Below are positions 11,017-23,400 of a stretch of DNA of 64,000 nucleotides, one piece after another. The notes under the pieces were generated by a model. The model made no database searches. It was not told the origin of the DNA and saw only the letters and a program-made list of their open reading frames with translations. Origin of the DNA: Puccinia triticina (lineage: Eukaryota; Basidiomycota; Pucciniomycetes; Pucciniales; Pucciniaceae). A program made the position numbers and the translations under genes. Within the stretch, counting starts at the first letter, position 1. The number at the start of each line of letters is the position of its first letter. The stretch covers positions 1,798,001 to 1,862,000 of the forward strand of contig NC_070561.1 in assembly GCF_026914185.1 (NCBI RefSeq), written 5' to 3'.

Positions 11017-13070
11017 ATGACGACCTCCAGGATTCTCTCCCAGATACCAGCGATTCGGACACAAACCAAGGCGGCTCGTTTGCTAGCTTTTCACCTCACG
11101 CCACGCACCGGCCGGAGCTTTGCGACTCAATCTTACAACGAGTCCATCGATTTGGCTGGGTTAAATGAGCAGCAACTCGAAGTACGTTTATATACTAATC
11201 AATTTTGCTTTCCTTGGGTGTTGTCCGACATGATGAGAAATCTGATTGGTTATTTTTGGGTTGTGGTATAGTAGCTTCAGGATGCTGTTCGTAGCTTCAC
11301 ACGCCGGGAAATAACACCAATTGCACAGAAGGTCGACCAAGAAAATGAGTTCCCAAGTGTATGTCTTTCCTCCCACATTTCATCTTTCACAATCTACAAG
11401 ACAAGAGCCACGATTTTCACGCTGACCAAAAATTCTACTCACGGACGCCCATCCTTACCGGACCTCACAGCACCTCTGGACCAAATTTGGCGAAATGGGG
11501 ATAGTTAAGCCCATTGCTATACGGTTGTGCTTCTGACTCATGCCTCATCGTACTGAATTAGTATGTCCCTTTACCGTTCGAAAAAAGCTAGGAATTACTG
11601 TGCCCGAGAAGTATGGAGGCTTGGACCGATCTTACCTTGAACATACTCTAGTGATGGAAGAGATATCGCGTGGCTCAGGATCGATAGGCTTGTCCTATGG
11701 AGCTCAGTGAGAATCTTACTTCGCAACCAAGTACATTACCTGCCTCACTCATTTCAGCTATTTTCACTCAGCTCGAATCTTTGCATCAATCAAATCAACC
11801 GTCATGGTACCCAGGCTCAAAAGAACAAATACCTTCCTGATCTGATCAGTGGTAAGAAGGTTGGGTCCTTAGCCATGAGTGAGGCTGGCTCAGGCTCGGA
11901 CGTTGTTTCTATGAGATTGACGGCAGTCAAGAAAGAGGGAAGATATGTGCTCAACGGAACCAAGTTTTGGTGCGATTTTCTTCCGCAAAAAACAACCTTC
12001 TAACCTGGAGATCGGTGCTGACAATTCAAAAACCCTGTTACCAGGATCACCAATGGCCCTGATGCATCTACCCTTGTAGTTTATGCTAAAACTTCGCCTG
12101 AAAAGGCTCATCGTGGGATAACTGCATTCTTGATTGAGTCCAGTTTTCCTGGTTTCTCTACTCACCAGAAGCTGGATAAACTAGGGATGAGAGGATCTAA
12201 TACATGCGAGCTAGTCTTCGAGAACTGTGAGGTCCCTGAAGAAAATGTTCTTGGAGAAGTTGACAAAGGTGTTCAGGTTTTGATGAGTGGACTCGACTTG
12301 GAACGACTCGTGCTTAGCGGTGGGCCGTTGGGTTTGATGCAGGCAGCATTTGATGTTGAGTACTTCATCGAAAAATTATATATAATACCGAGGCAGTACA
12401 CAAAATCGTCAGCTGACCTTGTTTCGATTTGATTCCCTAAATAGATCGCTGTTCCTTACGTTCATGAAAGAAAGCAGTTTGGAAAGCCTGTTGGGACCTT
12501 TCAATTACTACAAGGAAAAATTGCTGGTACGCATGCTTGCTCGATCACCCTGACCCCACTAAATGCTGACTCGGTAGCTTTCAATAGACATGTACACCAA
12601 ATTAAATGCTTCAAGATCGTATGTTTACGCAGTTGGTAGAGCCTGTGATCTCGGCAAAGTCAGCCGACGAGATTGTGCAGGAGCTATCTTGTATTCCTCA
12701 GATCGCGCTTTGGAAGTTGCCACGGGTAAGTATGTCTGCTGTAACAGCCATCCAGTTTACACAAGCCCTCTGATATCATGTTTCTTTGCGCGCGCAAATA
12801 ACCCCTTCTTTCTTTTGTCTCGTTATTAGATGCAATGCAGATGCTAGGTGGAAATGGCTACATCAACGATTACCCCACTGGTCGAATTTTTCGGGACGCG
12901 CAACTGTACCGAGTCGGTGCGGGAACACAGGAAATTGTAATAAGCACCGTCTTTACCTCCGCTTTCTTTCTTCATGAAGTCATCTGACCGATTATTCGCG
13001 TGATTTTCTTTGGTAGCGTCGAATGCTGATTGGCCGCTCATTCAATGAAGAATACAATGAAGACACCTAG
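11017..13070 (+). CDS. IVD: Isovaleryl-CoA dehydrogenase, mitochondrial
   Basis: Oxidises isovaleryl-CoA to 3-methylcrotonyl-CoA in mitochondrial leucine breakdown, passing electrons through FAD to ETF. Ten exons join in phase: 11017-11181, 11275-11358, 11471-11503, 11588-11706, 11772-11969, 12045-12354, 12445-12526, 12588-12725, 12830-12936, 13017-13070. The product is 429 residues, the usual family length. The start is rich in Arg/Ser/Thr without acids ([18 protein letters not shown]), as in a mitochondrial presequence. Acyl-CoA dehydrogenase signatures are present: [15 protein letters not shown] near residue 168 and [10 protein letters not shown] near 380. The glutamate of [15 protein letters not shown] (about residue 286) matches the IVD-specific catalytic base position, which separates IVD from other family members. 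The 33-base third exon and the AAG acceptor before exon 4 are the least certain joins. Nothing looks broken. Confidence 0.93.
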
Positions 13071-13833
13071 CGCGTTTATATCGCCGCCCCATCAACGTTT
13101 GCGAAACCCCGAAGGTTATCACCACCAATCGCACATGACATCTCTCACCGTTATCCTCGTGTACTCACGGGAAGCCCACAGTTGATTTTGATCTGTACAA
13201 CCTCGTTTAAGCCAATCTTGTAATTGTATAGCTACACATTGGCCTTGTATTTTGTATGAACACTAGCAATCCTCAAGCAAGTATTGTATTTCATCCTCTC
13301 AAATAGCATCGTTTTTTGAAAACCAGAGCCACGAATCTGTTGTTTTGATCCTGGCATCAAATAATCAATCCACATTAAGAGCCCAAGTATCTTTGGTCCA
13401 AACTGATTTTAGTTGTTGTGTGTGTCTGGAAGAACAGCCAAAAAACATATACATCAGGGGGTATCAAACATGAGAAATTTTAAAACTTAAAACCACATTT
13501 TCTCCTGAGCTTAACTACATACACAAGTCCCAAGGTGGAGGGGAGGGACCTATGCGGCAAAAAAATAATTTTGAACAAATCTTGCTATGTAGAGTGTTTG
13601 ATGGTGCCATATTGTCAGCCTCGAGCTTACCACTTGAGCCTACGCAATACTTTCATAGTAGTACACAATCCGGAGTTGATCTGTTGGGTACTGGCTTTCC
13701 CTCCCCATACCAGTTGATTTGTTATTGTCATTTATTTTGCAGATGATTGCATAGTTTACAATGTTACACTCTATGTATACATCAAAAAAATCTCCAAAGC
13801 TGTTTCAAGAATTTATGGGGGAGAAAGAATGGG
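13071..13833. other. Intergenic region between convergent genes
   Basis: It lies between the IVD stop and the stop of the minus-strand gene at 13834, so it holds the two 3' ends. A-rich runs occur near 13866-13910, partly inside the last exon of the minus-strand gene. No gene was seen. Confidence 0.4.
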
Positions 13834-16356
13834 TTAGTCAAGGAAAGCAGTTCTTTTTCTCGGACTAGAAAAAAAAGGAGAAAGAAAAAGAAAAGAAAAA
13901 ACGTGAGGAAGAAGAGGCTCAACAGATTGGGGGGATTTGCAATCTTTAAAGATCACCCAGGCTTCACACGCCAACCAGAGCACGGGCAAGCTGCTGAGAG
14001 AAACAACAGAGATCCAGAAGAGGTTCAAGTTTCTTGGCCAGTCCAGGATGACCAAGACGGAAGGCAACAAGTAATGGAACGACAGTAACTACAGGTATGG
14101 GGGAAGAGGCCTCTTCAGTAAAAATGAATAAATAGAAAAGCAGAGATGAGATGGGATTGGGGAGACTCAACTTGGATGGAGTAGAAGAAGATCGGTGCCC
14201 TGCCGAAGAGTAACAAAGGGTTGAAGTTGAGTAGGGCATGGGGCAACAAGTCGAGCACGGCGAGGAGAAGAAAGATGGATGTGCTGGAGAGAGAGATGTG
14301 TCCCAGATCGGGAGGGTAGGTGGTCGTATAGAAGGCCATCTCCCACGAGCTGCTGAGCCATCGAAATACATGTCCCCTCACCGCTCGCGCTGGGCCGTCG
14401 TCAGACACAAATGGAACCGCTAGGTTTCCTACGTCTAAGATTCGGGTCAGGCTGAAAATTAAAATCGACAGGATCGCTAGTTTCTATGCATGGAATCATT
14501 CTCTCTAAGTCAAGTGTCCTGGCATACCGCGGGAGTGTTTTCTTCTTCTGAAGATGCAAGTAGGTTTTAAATACGAACTATGTGTCGGTGAAAGGTCTGG
14601 ATTTTTTCTCGTGGTTCACGAATCAAATGCCGACCGTAAAAAGCTCCGAGTAACACAAAAGGAAGCCACCTAACCGCAGAGAAAATTTTTGATTAGTTAC
14701 CTTATTGAGGGCTATTAAAGCAATGATCGAGGGAATGAAGGGTCCCGAGACTCACCCAATCGGAGCAAAGTTAGACACCATTCCGAACCTCGGGTAGGTC
14801 GACATTTCAGGAGCTTGAAGAAGAAACAAGGCAAACGAAATGATATGAAGGATCAATTAACCGCATCAAAAGAAAAGTTTCCAAGAGAGGGGCAAGGACA
14901 TACTAGGCGCGAAGAAGAACCAAAACCAATACGAGCGAGTTTGTGAAGACTCGATCCACCAGTCAGGGTCCGGATCTTCCCGATCACCGGGCAACATGTA
15001 TCCGATCAGCAAGGGTAAAAGCGCCGTGCCGATGAGCAGGAAGGCGTCGATAGCCATCCTGATCCGGTCCGCACACCGTCTCATCCACGCCGTTTCCTGC
15101 ACATCCTCCGCCGTCTCCTCGCCCGCCAGACCAGTCGTCTCCAGTATACACCCAGTCGTCTTCGTGTACAAGTAATTTAGAATGGCTCGTTCGATTAGAA
15201 AGAGGCCAATCAGGATCGTCGTGATGAATATCAAGTTCCATCCCAGTGACCATATCGGCAAGGTTGTCAAAATCACTGAAAAATACAGACAGCGAAAGCG
15301 CGTGTTTCTGGCAATGGGCTTGGGTACTCATGTCGAGTTCAAATCGGGTATTTATGAGGCATGTGACGCACCTTTGCCACGGGTTTGGAAGATTGTTTGA
15401 GACATCAACAGCTGATTCAACACCTAGAAGAAAATAATTGGACCTCATATAAAGAGGTAAAAGACACACATAGATGAGCAATAGTACATACGATGCGAAA
15501 TAATGCGACTTTGCAATCCTTGATATTTTACATCAATAAACGTAGACGGACCAATAAACTGAAGCCAAGCTTTAAGGACCTGAAGAAGATTTCATGGGAT
15601 CTCCAGCCCAAACATTTCCTTGTATGAATCGCAAGTACGGCCGAACAACCCAACACGAAATGTAATGCCGGCGAACAAGTTAACTGTGGGGTCCGAAAGA
15701 ACATTATTATCATTGCTCTCTCAAAGTCTTTGGGAAGAAAAGGATGTGAGATTACTCAACAGTCAACAGGTGAATTTTGTACTGCGAGGGATGGCTTAAT
15801 GGGAAGACTACATGTTTGTGCCAGTAGGGAGTAAACGGTTGATTGGAAGTGGAGAAGGGGCCTATGAACTGATTGGCCGTGTAGATGGTTTCTGTTTTGG
15901 TGTGAGTGGATGAATGAAATGTCAGTTTGAAACGCACAACGCTCTAGCAGAAGATATAATGTGTTAATTACGCAGGGACAGGACGATAGCCTTGAAGATA
16001 TCGAGCGTGACCAAGAATCTAGCCTTCCTGAACCGCGCCGGCTGAGAGGATGAGGAGGAAAGGGCGGGAGTTGAGGCGGAGGATTGGAGGTCGATGTCTA
16101 GTCCGACGGGGTCGACGGAGAGGTCGTTCTCGTTGAGGGCCACTGACGACAGCAGTCCGACGGGGGAGTGCGAGTAGTTGAGGATGAAGCTGGTGATGGT
16201 CGAGTGTGGCTGGCTGGGCGTGAAGAATCGGACGGCTGCCGGCCTCTGGGCTTCCAGGTTGCTGATTTCATCATCGTCGTTCTCCTGTTCTCGTTCGAGT
16301 AGATGGCTCGATTCGTGTGGGGCTGACTCTGGGACTGAGCTTGCTGGCTGAGTCAT
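13834..16356 (-). CDS. Multi-pass membrane protein, DUF1624/HGSNAT-like
   Basis: About nine exons on the minus strand: 16356-15972, 15891-15812, 15683-15542, 15423-15328, 15275-14904, 14813-14756, 14669-about 14573, about 14420-14172, 14088-13834. Phases agree at every join except between exons 7 and 8, where two acceptors are possible. After a Ser-rich soluble start (MTQPASSVPESAPHES), the sequence shows marks of the heparan-alpha-glucosaminide N-acetyltransferase/DUF1624 family: RFLVTLDIFKAIVLSL as first helix, LHFVLGCSAVLAI, GWNLIFITTILIGLFLIERA, WLPFVLLGAFYGRHLIRE, and late FGRAPIFFY, then LWLACEAWVIFKDCKSP near the end. Fungal members are poorly studied; lysosomal or vacuolar acetyl transfer is known only for the animal enzyme. 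The family call is by motif memory. The upstream frame stays open beyond 16356, so an earlier start is possible. Confidence 0.6.
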
Positions 16357-17024
16357 CGGGCTGGTAAAGACGAGGTTGTTCTGCTCGACTTCCTTGCCAT
16401 CATCGACAAGCTCAGCCACCCGGAAGTGCCCCTCCTCAACAAATCCAAACAACCACGAACTCGGCACTACAACCGCCAATTGCCCCCATGATGGCCCCAA
16501 TAAGAGGGTGTCATTTCTACAAGCAGATTGTGACGAACTGTATTGGCTTAATCCGAGAAGCTTCCGGCATCGGGCTGCATCCCGGGGACGCTTTGAACTG
16601 AAAAGCGTCCACAGGATGCCCAGGGACCATCCAGCGGATGCTACATAGGTGTGCTGAACATCACTCCGACACTTTCGGAAGTGTCCATGCTCAAAACCGT
16701 CATTTGGACATCAAAAAACCCATCATTCATTGGGCACTCTCCATCCGGTGTAGAAATAAAGGATGGTCCTGGTAAAAGATGACCAAGTCCGCCTTTCTTC
16801 AAGGGTATACCGGGCTGAGTTGTCAGCAATGAAGTCTGCTCCGTACCTTTATGCCCCGCTAATCTTGAGCTCCGCAACAAACCTGATCTGTGGTGTAAGC
16901 GGGATTCAAAGCAGACCCACGCATGCCACTTGCAAGGCAAGGCAAGCCGGCGTTCAACTCAAATGTTGAACGTCAACTTGCAGTCTCCCTGAAAAACTGG
17001 GTTATCTACTTTGAAACCCCCTAA
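16357..17024. other. Intergenic, rich in short hairpins
   Basis: It contains the promoter side of the minus-strand membrane protein gene. Short perfect hairpins such as GACACTTTCGGAAGTGTC (16668-16685) and GGACGCTTT/AAAGCGTCC (near 16588-16612) occur. No gene was seen. Confidence 0.35.
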
Positions 17025-17224
17025 TAGGGGGGGGGTTCACGTAAGGCTGATTTCGCAAATCAGCCACCAAAACCAGCAGATGCAGCTTTTGAAAATCCTG
17101 AGAAAGCAAAAAGGTTTGGCTGGGCAGCTCCCCTTTGGAAGCAATCTGCAAGGCATAAACCTTACTCACAGGTGCATGAGCAGACGGAATCAGCATTGCT
17201 TTTTTTGCAACGTGAACCCCCCTA
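17025..17224. mobile_element. TA-target MITE, copy B
   Basis: About 200 bp. It is the inverse-orientation partner of 5571-5767, with only scattered substitutions. Termini are GGGGGGTTCACGT-like, flanked by TA. Confidence 0.7.
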
Positions 17225-17376
17225 ATAGTCCACAAGTGGTAAGCTCTGCACTCTGCAAGCAAAGGACACAACATGTAAGGCCGTGTTTGGCGTGATTTGT
17301 CCAAAATCACTTCCAGGATGTATGTGCAATGAGTATGGAGGGATGGGATCAGTTAACCAAGTAACAACAAGTTTAA

Positions 17377-17519
17377 GCATAAATCATAAAATCGTAAAAA
17401 TATTTTGGTGAGGAAATTTTGTATTACATAATCAAACAGTCATATCCCCTGCAAGAATTTTTTTATGATTTTATAATTTATGCATGCATAAAATTATGCA
17501 AACCAACTTTGAACACCAT
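17377..17519. mobile_element. 5'-truncated MITE related to 19832-20011
   Basis: From GCATAAATCATAAAATC to CTTTGAACACCAT it matches the complete copy at 19832-20011 with few changes. The left terminus is missing. Confidence 0.65.
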
Positions 17520-17805
17520 AATTGTATCACAAGGCTTGGCGGTAAGACCAGGTAAGACTTATGTAATAGCAATATATTGACCATGGCAATGTGTGCAAAT
17601 TGCCATCCTTTTTGAGGTGGTGATTACAGGGCTGTTTGGCACAGCCACCATCATCTAGTGCAGAAGCTGTGGTTTGAGGCAGGTGGGACTCAGAAATCAA
17701 GGGGAAATTTTAGGTTGGACCAAGATATCCCCAATGGCTGGGGAGATAATTGAGTGTCAACTCAAGTCATCAAGTTTATGACGCTCAGTGGGATGGACAT
17801 TAGAT
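17520..17805. other. Non-coding spacer between MITEs
   Basis: Nothing recognisable was seen. Confidence 0.3.
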
Positions 17806-18060
17806 TAGAGTTGGCACTTGGGTACATACCTGTTGGCGGGTGCCAGGTGCATGTGCAGGTGTCCAATCTCAGTGAGATTTGAAGCGGGTACCTGGGTTCA
17901 AAGTGCTGTCCCTACAGGGTAGGGATGGCTCTTGGTACTGGTTGGCAGACCTGGTGCGTGTAGGCGGGTGCTGGGTGCAGGTGTGGGTGTCTGAATTTCT
18001 TGAAATTTGGGCAGATACCCGCGCCTGCCATGGGTACCTGGGTGCAAAGTGCAAACTCTA
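17806..18060. mobile_element. hAT-type MITE of the GGTACC-rich family
   Basis: It begins TAGAGTTGGCACTT and ends AAGTGCAAACTCTA. The flanking 8-mers CATTAGAT and CATGGGAT agree at 6 of 8 positions. The inside has repeated GCGGGTACC/GGTACCTGGG blocks, shared with 36353-36661, 37380-37620 and 53484-54657. Confidence 0.6.
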
Positions 18061-18269
18061 CATGGGATAGTGTCATTTCCCATGTCCCACCAAAAATATA
18101 CAATATGACGCTTTGATTTTCCAAAGCCTAAGTTAGATGATGAGAAGAAGAGAAAGGGAAAACTGTCCTGTCTCTCCACCTTCCTCCCCTTGACAATTTT
18201 TGGCCTCCTTTCCCACCTGACTCCACTCCAAGACACTATTGATAAATTGACAAGAGAAGTGTGCCAGCT

Positions 18270-18350
18270 CACTACCAGCATATTTGGCTAAGATAAAGTC
18301 ATCCCAGTTTAACTGGGATAACCTCAGCCCAGCCAATTATGCTGGCAGTG
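18270..18350. mobile_element. CACTA-type MITE, short copy
   Basis: An 81-bp element CACTACCAGCAT...ATGCTGGCAGTG, with the same termini as 8123-8338 and one inner CCCAGTTTAACTGGG palindrome. No clear target duplication was seen. It looks like an internal deletion derivative. Confidence 0.7.
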
Positions 18351-18822
18351 AAATTATTGACTTGAAGGAGAATAAGAAGGTGTTGAAAAAAATGAGAAGA
18401 GCAGAGATTGGTGATGTTGGGAAGATTAGAGAAGAAGAAAATACAAACAGGAGAGAAAGTGACAACTGAATGAGGAATCTTGTTGGAGATGAGACAACAG
18501 CAATGTTTGATTGGAAGGATAGATGATGTATTAAGTTTAGCACCACAGACTTGAGGATGACATTCAAGTCTATGAGATTGATAGAGTTTTTGGAGAGAAG
18601 TATTGTAGATTCATGACAAAGGAAGGGAAGAGCGGGGAGAAGGAAAGAAGGGAATCCCGGTATTTACAGCTGAAAATCATTGAATGACTGAATGATGTCA
18701 TCAAGTAGGTAAAGGACTGGAGTGGAAAATCATTAGGCAAAGAAGTCAATAGAAGGAGCGTGCAGGAATTTGAGGGGCTTAGAGTGCACCAGAATTCCAA
18801 AAGACAGATTTACAGTCTCAGC

Positions 18823-19431
18823 AGCACCGCAAGAGCTACACTGCGTGTAGCAGCAAGTGTAGCAATTTTGACCTTGCTTCACTACACTTTTAGTAGCAGG
18901 CTAGGCGGTACACATTTTGCTACTTTTCTAAAGGGAAAAAAACACAGAAAAATAGCAAGCTATTTTCAATGCAAAGTAGCAGCATTCCACTACTCTTCTT
19001 GCTACAGTAGCAGAAAAATCACTACTTTAGCAATCTTGCTGCGCTACTGTAGCGTCATTCAAATTTCAATCCTCAACATCATAAAGTGATGGAGGGTTGA
19101 TGATTAATTAGATTTGTGGCATTTTCCACAGAAAAGCGGACTTGCCCGCTACACTTTTGGCACAAAAGCAAGCCCATTTGCTACGCTTCTTGCTCTACAT
19201 AGCGCCAAAAAGCGCAAATTTGGCCACTACACTAAAATTTAGCAAAATTTGAAAAAATACGGCTTTGCTACACACGGTTCAAATTTGAAGTGCAGTGCTG
19301 GTGCTTTGCTACTGCTCTAAATAGTGATTTTTTGATAGTGCTAACACTACTCTGGATCTAGAGTAGCAGGGGTTTTCTTTGCTATGCAAAAGCACCACTT
19401 TTTGTAGTGAAGCATAGCTCTTGCAGTGTTG
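18823..19431. mobile_element. Non-autonomous hAT-like element packed with GTAGC motifs
   Basis: Termini AGCACCGCAAGAGCTA and the complement of CTCTTGCAGTGTTG are inverted repeats. The flanks GTCTCAGC and GTCTCAGT match at 7 of 8 bases, fitting an 8-bp hAT target site. GTAGC/GCTAC pentamers recur throughout. No coding capacity. Confidence 0.55.
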
Positions 19432-19831
19432 GTCTCAGTCTCAATGAGCCAGCGTACCTGCAGAGGAGTGAGTCCACCAGTGGGTCTAGGAGAGCCTTAG
19501 CCATCCAGATCCCAGGAGGATGTTAGATTATGAATCTGGCAAAGGGAAAATTAGAGAGCACAGTGTGGCATTGGCATGCAACAGGAATGATAAAAAATGA
19601 AAAAAAAAAATGCCAATGATGTTCTGGGTGGATGGGTTATCCACCAATTTTAAATCAAATTCAAGGACTGCAGCCCAAATCATCACCAATTTGACTCAAT
19701 TTATTTGATCCAATAAAAATCATTGGCAAAGGTTTCATTTTTTTTGTTTCATTTTTTATCATTCCTGTTGCATGCCATACTGTGCTCTCTAATTTTCCCT
19801 CCTTGGTTTGAACAGTATGTAATGAACATTT
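19432..19831. other. Non-coding spacer
   Basis: A weak inverted relation was noticed between TGGCATGCAACAGGAATGATAAAAAATGA-like sequence near 19565 and its complement near 19745, so a decayed foldback is possible. No gene was seen. Confidence 0.3.
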
Positions 19832-20011
19832 ATGGTGTTCAAAGTTGGTTTGCATAATTTTATCCATGCATAAATCATAAAATCATAAGAATATTTTGGT
19901 GAGGAAATTTTGTATTACATAATCAGACAGGCATATCCCCTGCAAGAATTTTTTTTATGATTTTATGATTTATGCATGCATAAAATTATGCAAACCAACT
20001 TTGAACACCAT
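19832..20011. mobile_element. MITE with ATGGTGTTCAAAGTTGG termini
   Basis: A 180-bp element with perfect terminal inverted repeats of at least 30 bp (left end ATGGTGTTCAAAGTTGGTTT). A truncated relative is at 17377-17519. Confidence 0.75.
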
Positions 20012-20474
20012 AATTCTGAGAAATTTGCCAGAAACTAGATAATTTTCACTTTTTACTTTTTTACTTTTTACTTTTTTTATTTCATAATCATTCTTGGGAA
20101 CTTCTTTTCCACTCCCATGAATTAAAGTCTGTGGCCTGAACATCTGTACTGAAAATTGTGGAGGTAAAAACTTGGGATAACCCACTGTACATTGTTGGCC
20201 CAATCAACACAAAGGCACACTTGAAGTTGATAAACATCATGCAGGTATTTTGGCCTCTCCCAACAGGAGACTGCTGGCGGCACGGTTGCACACAAGCAGC
20301 CCGAGGTGCACTCCTGGCGGACGGTGTTGATACGCGTTCCAAGAGCGCCAGCGGCGTAGGCGCCCCCAAGTCTTGAGTTCTATTTATCAGTTAGGTCTAG
20401 GCTGCAACAGAATGGCTCTGATGGATACTGGTGAAAGTCAAGGGGAAAGATGATGATACAGTAATAAGATATGG
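20012..20474. other. 3' flank of the XPG gene
   Basis: It contains a run of CTTTTTA units near 20050-20080 and a GC-rich block at 20265-20375 with no identity I can name. No gene was seen. Confidence 0.35.
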
Positions 20475-23400
20475 TCAGGCCTTCTTCTTCGGGTTCTTTT
20501 TGACCACCTCGAAGTCTCCGTCTTCGTCCGGATCAGCGGCCGAGAAGGAGGAAGAGTGGAAGCTCAAGTCTGAGTCCGACCCTTCGTGGCCAGAAGACCC
20601 GAGAAGATCGCTGATTTCTGCGTAAGAACTTTTACCGGTTGTGGCAGTCTTTGAGAGATTGGAGGATTGGGTCCTCTTACTCGACCGTGTTTTGATGGCC
20701 GGAGTAGCTGCATCCTTCGATTTGGGGGCTGATGTACCCGTGGATGGTGCGCTGGTTTGCTGGACTTGCACGGCCTCCTTCGGCTTGATTTTGCGTGCTT
20801 TTGCCGGGGGTTTAGTGGGCTTCGGGTTGGCGCGTTTTCGGCCCTTAGGAGGACGCACTACGACCTCGTCTGACGACGATCCTTGGTGCTGCTGCTGGTC
20901 TCCAGTTCCCTCTTCTTCTGCAACATTCTGATTGGCTTGCTTCTTCTTCTGCCTCCAGTTTTGGACAATCTTTTGTAATCTTTGGCTTGAGATGCCGCTG
21001 TCAATTCTGCATTCGCCATCCACCCAAAATCATGAAACAAGACCGATCATCAGCTCTCTTGTGTAGCCCTCTTATAAATTATTCTGCTTACCGTGGTGGA
21101 GCAAGTCGCTTAACCTTATTACTCTGGACAGAATAATCGAAGAAGTCGTCCAAAACACCCTGGGTTTGAACGGTACCATTCAACCTTTGAGTTTGTCTTT
21201 TGATTAGAGGGACGATCACTTCGTCGGTTTTGATAGAGGACCAGCTTAGATGATCATATAAAAACCTATGTAGACATTACATTCAAAAGAATGGATCTCA
21301 GTGACCATTTTTTTTTCTTTCTTTCTTTTGACCTCTCAACTGCCTTCCCGAGTAAAAATATGACAAACTCTCGAATCCCATCCAGATCAGGTAATCCCCA
21401 GACGAACTTCTCAGTCGAATGATCAACGGTTGGGCGAAGATAAGCCTCGGCCACAGCGGGGTTCGGCCAATTATCATCTATCCAGATTTTATCCTTTTTC
21501 TTGCGCTATATAATCAGTTTTTTTTTACAAAAAGATAGTTTAGTTAATCAGATTAGGGTGGAGTTGTTGTTTGTCATTCTTGAAATCAAAAATATAGTAT
21601 ATGCTCACTCACAAATTTCTTCCTGAAGGATGTCCCCGACTCCAGTTCGGTATCCTTACCCACCTGAACCTTCTCCCACCAATTTTTGAAGTTCAACAGA
21701 CCGGACAGATTAGGATTCTGATGGGTGACTTTATTAGTCGAAAAGGCGGGATCGAATTCGGACAAGATCTCCATGGCGGTCACTGGCCCGACACCATTTA
21801 ACCCGTCGGTGTAATCCGAACCTAGTAAGAAGGCTAGCTGGATGAGTTTCTGTTGGTCGAGGCCTAACTCTTGGTCCAAATCATTCATCAGATAACATTC
21901 GACAAACTTGTTCTGGTTGAATAAGTTCTTATAAACCCGATGACCACCAAACAGGAAGACATCCGAATCATCGGTGATGATTCCATCCACCAATCCCAGC
22001 TTCAAGAGTTCTGCACATTGGGCCTCTGCTTCCATCGGAGAGACAACGAAGGGGATTCCGAACAGCTTCAGTAAGCCTTGGATATCTTGAGACATTTGGA
22101 CGTTGACATCATCTGCATCTCGTCTATCTTTTGCTTTTTGTGCTTTCAATCGTTGGACCTCCGAGTCGGCTTCTTGTCGGATTCCTCCCAGTTTTTCTTG
22201 GTCCTCTAAGCCTGCCAAAAAGCTTTCCCATTCGTTTGCCTCCAGGACGAGATTGGTGTCAATCGCTTGCTCTTCGGCCTCGATCACTCTATTAAATTCC
22301 TCTTCATCTGAGCCAATATTCTGAGCATCCTTCTCAATTGATAACTCGGGTGTTGGTGTACGAGACCAAGGAATGCTGATTTCGGGTGACTCTGAGCGCG
22401 CGTCTTTGTTTCCTAAGTCTAACCCACTCGCCCCACCTTGTCGAGGGGACTCGGCGTCTTGCAAACGTGAATCATTATCTGGAGAAGGCTTAGTTATTTC
22501 GCTGATATTCGAAGTAGACTGCACGGCTCGGTCATGGCTCGGTAGGTCTTTGGAATCGGAATCAATCGAGGTGAGTAACTGATTTGAATTTTTCTCAGTA
22601 GTAGAGAGCTTGGCGGGAGTAATTGGAATACGATCAATAGATGACGAGGGGGGCACGAGTGTTTCAGGCGATGACGATGATGGAATATTGCGGAGATTTG
22701 ATGGATTGATTGGTTCATTCAATGCCGGGAGTTTTTCTACTTGATCATTACTTTCATTTGCTGGAGCTGTGCTAGCAGGAGATGTGGTTTGGTTTTCGTT
22801 TGAATCTAAGAAAGACATCCTGCTCTGCTTATCATTAATAGCTATGTGCTCCGCTCCATCTGGTGTTGACTTTGAAACACTCGGAATTATTTTAACTTGA
22901 GGCGTCTTATCAGGCACAGTTGCCTTCGATTGGGGAACCGTTTCTAGGCCAATTTCCTTATTTTGTCGACCATAATTTTCGTTTTCAGAGATCGCTGGTT
23001 CTTCTGGGTTGGATGGAATGCCTTGGATTGAGCTCGCCTTCATGGCTGTTTGGGTTTCTTGAATGGGTGCGGCAGTTGCCGGTATCAGAAATTCGTCGTC
23101 TACTTCCAATTCGACTGATTCCAAGATATCATTGATCGTTTCCTTGGAGGCGATGCGTGCTGGGGACTGTGTAGAAGAAGTAGCAGTAGCAGACGTGCTG
23201 AACTGTTGTTTGGCTACCTCGTGCGGCTTACTCTGTGGACCCGTTGTTCTAGTTCCCTTGCTCGTCCCTTCACCTAAATCACGACTAGGGCCAGATTGGT
23301 TGGAAGCATCATGCGCTGCTAGCTCAGATATGATGTCTCTCATCACTTCATCTTCTTCATCTGAAATTCGGAATAGGTTAACGTCATCCTGGGGCTTGGA

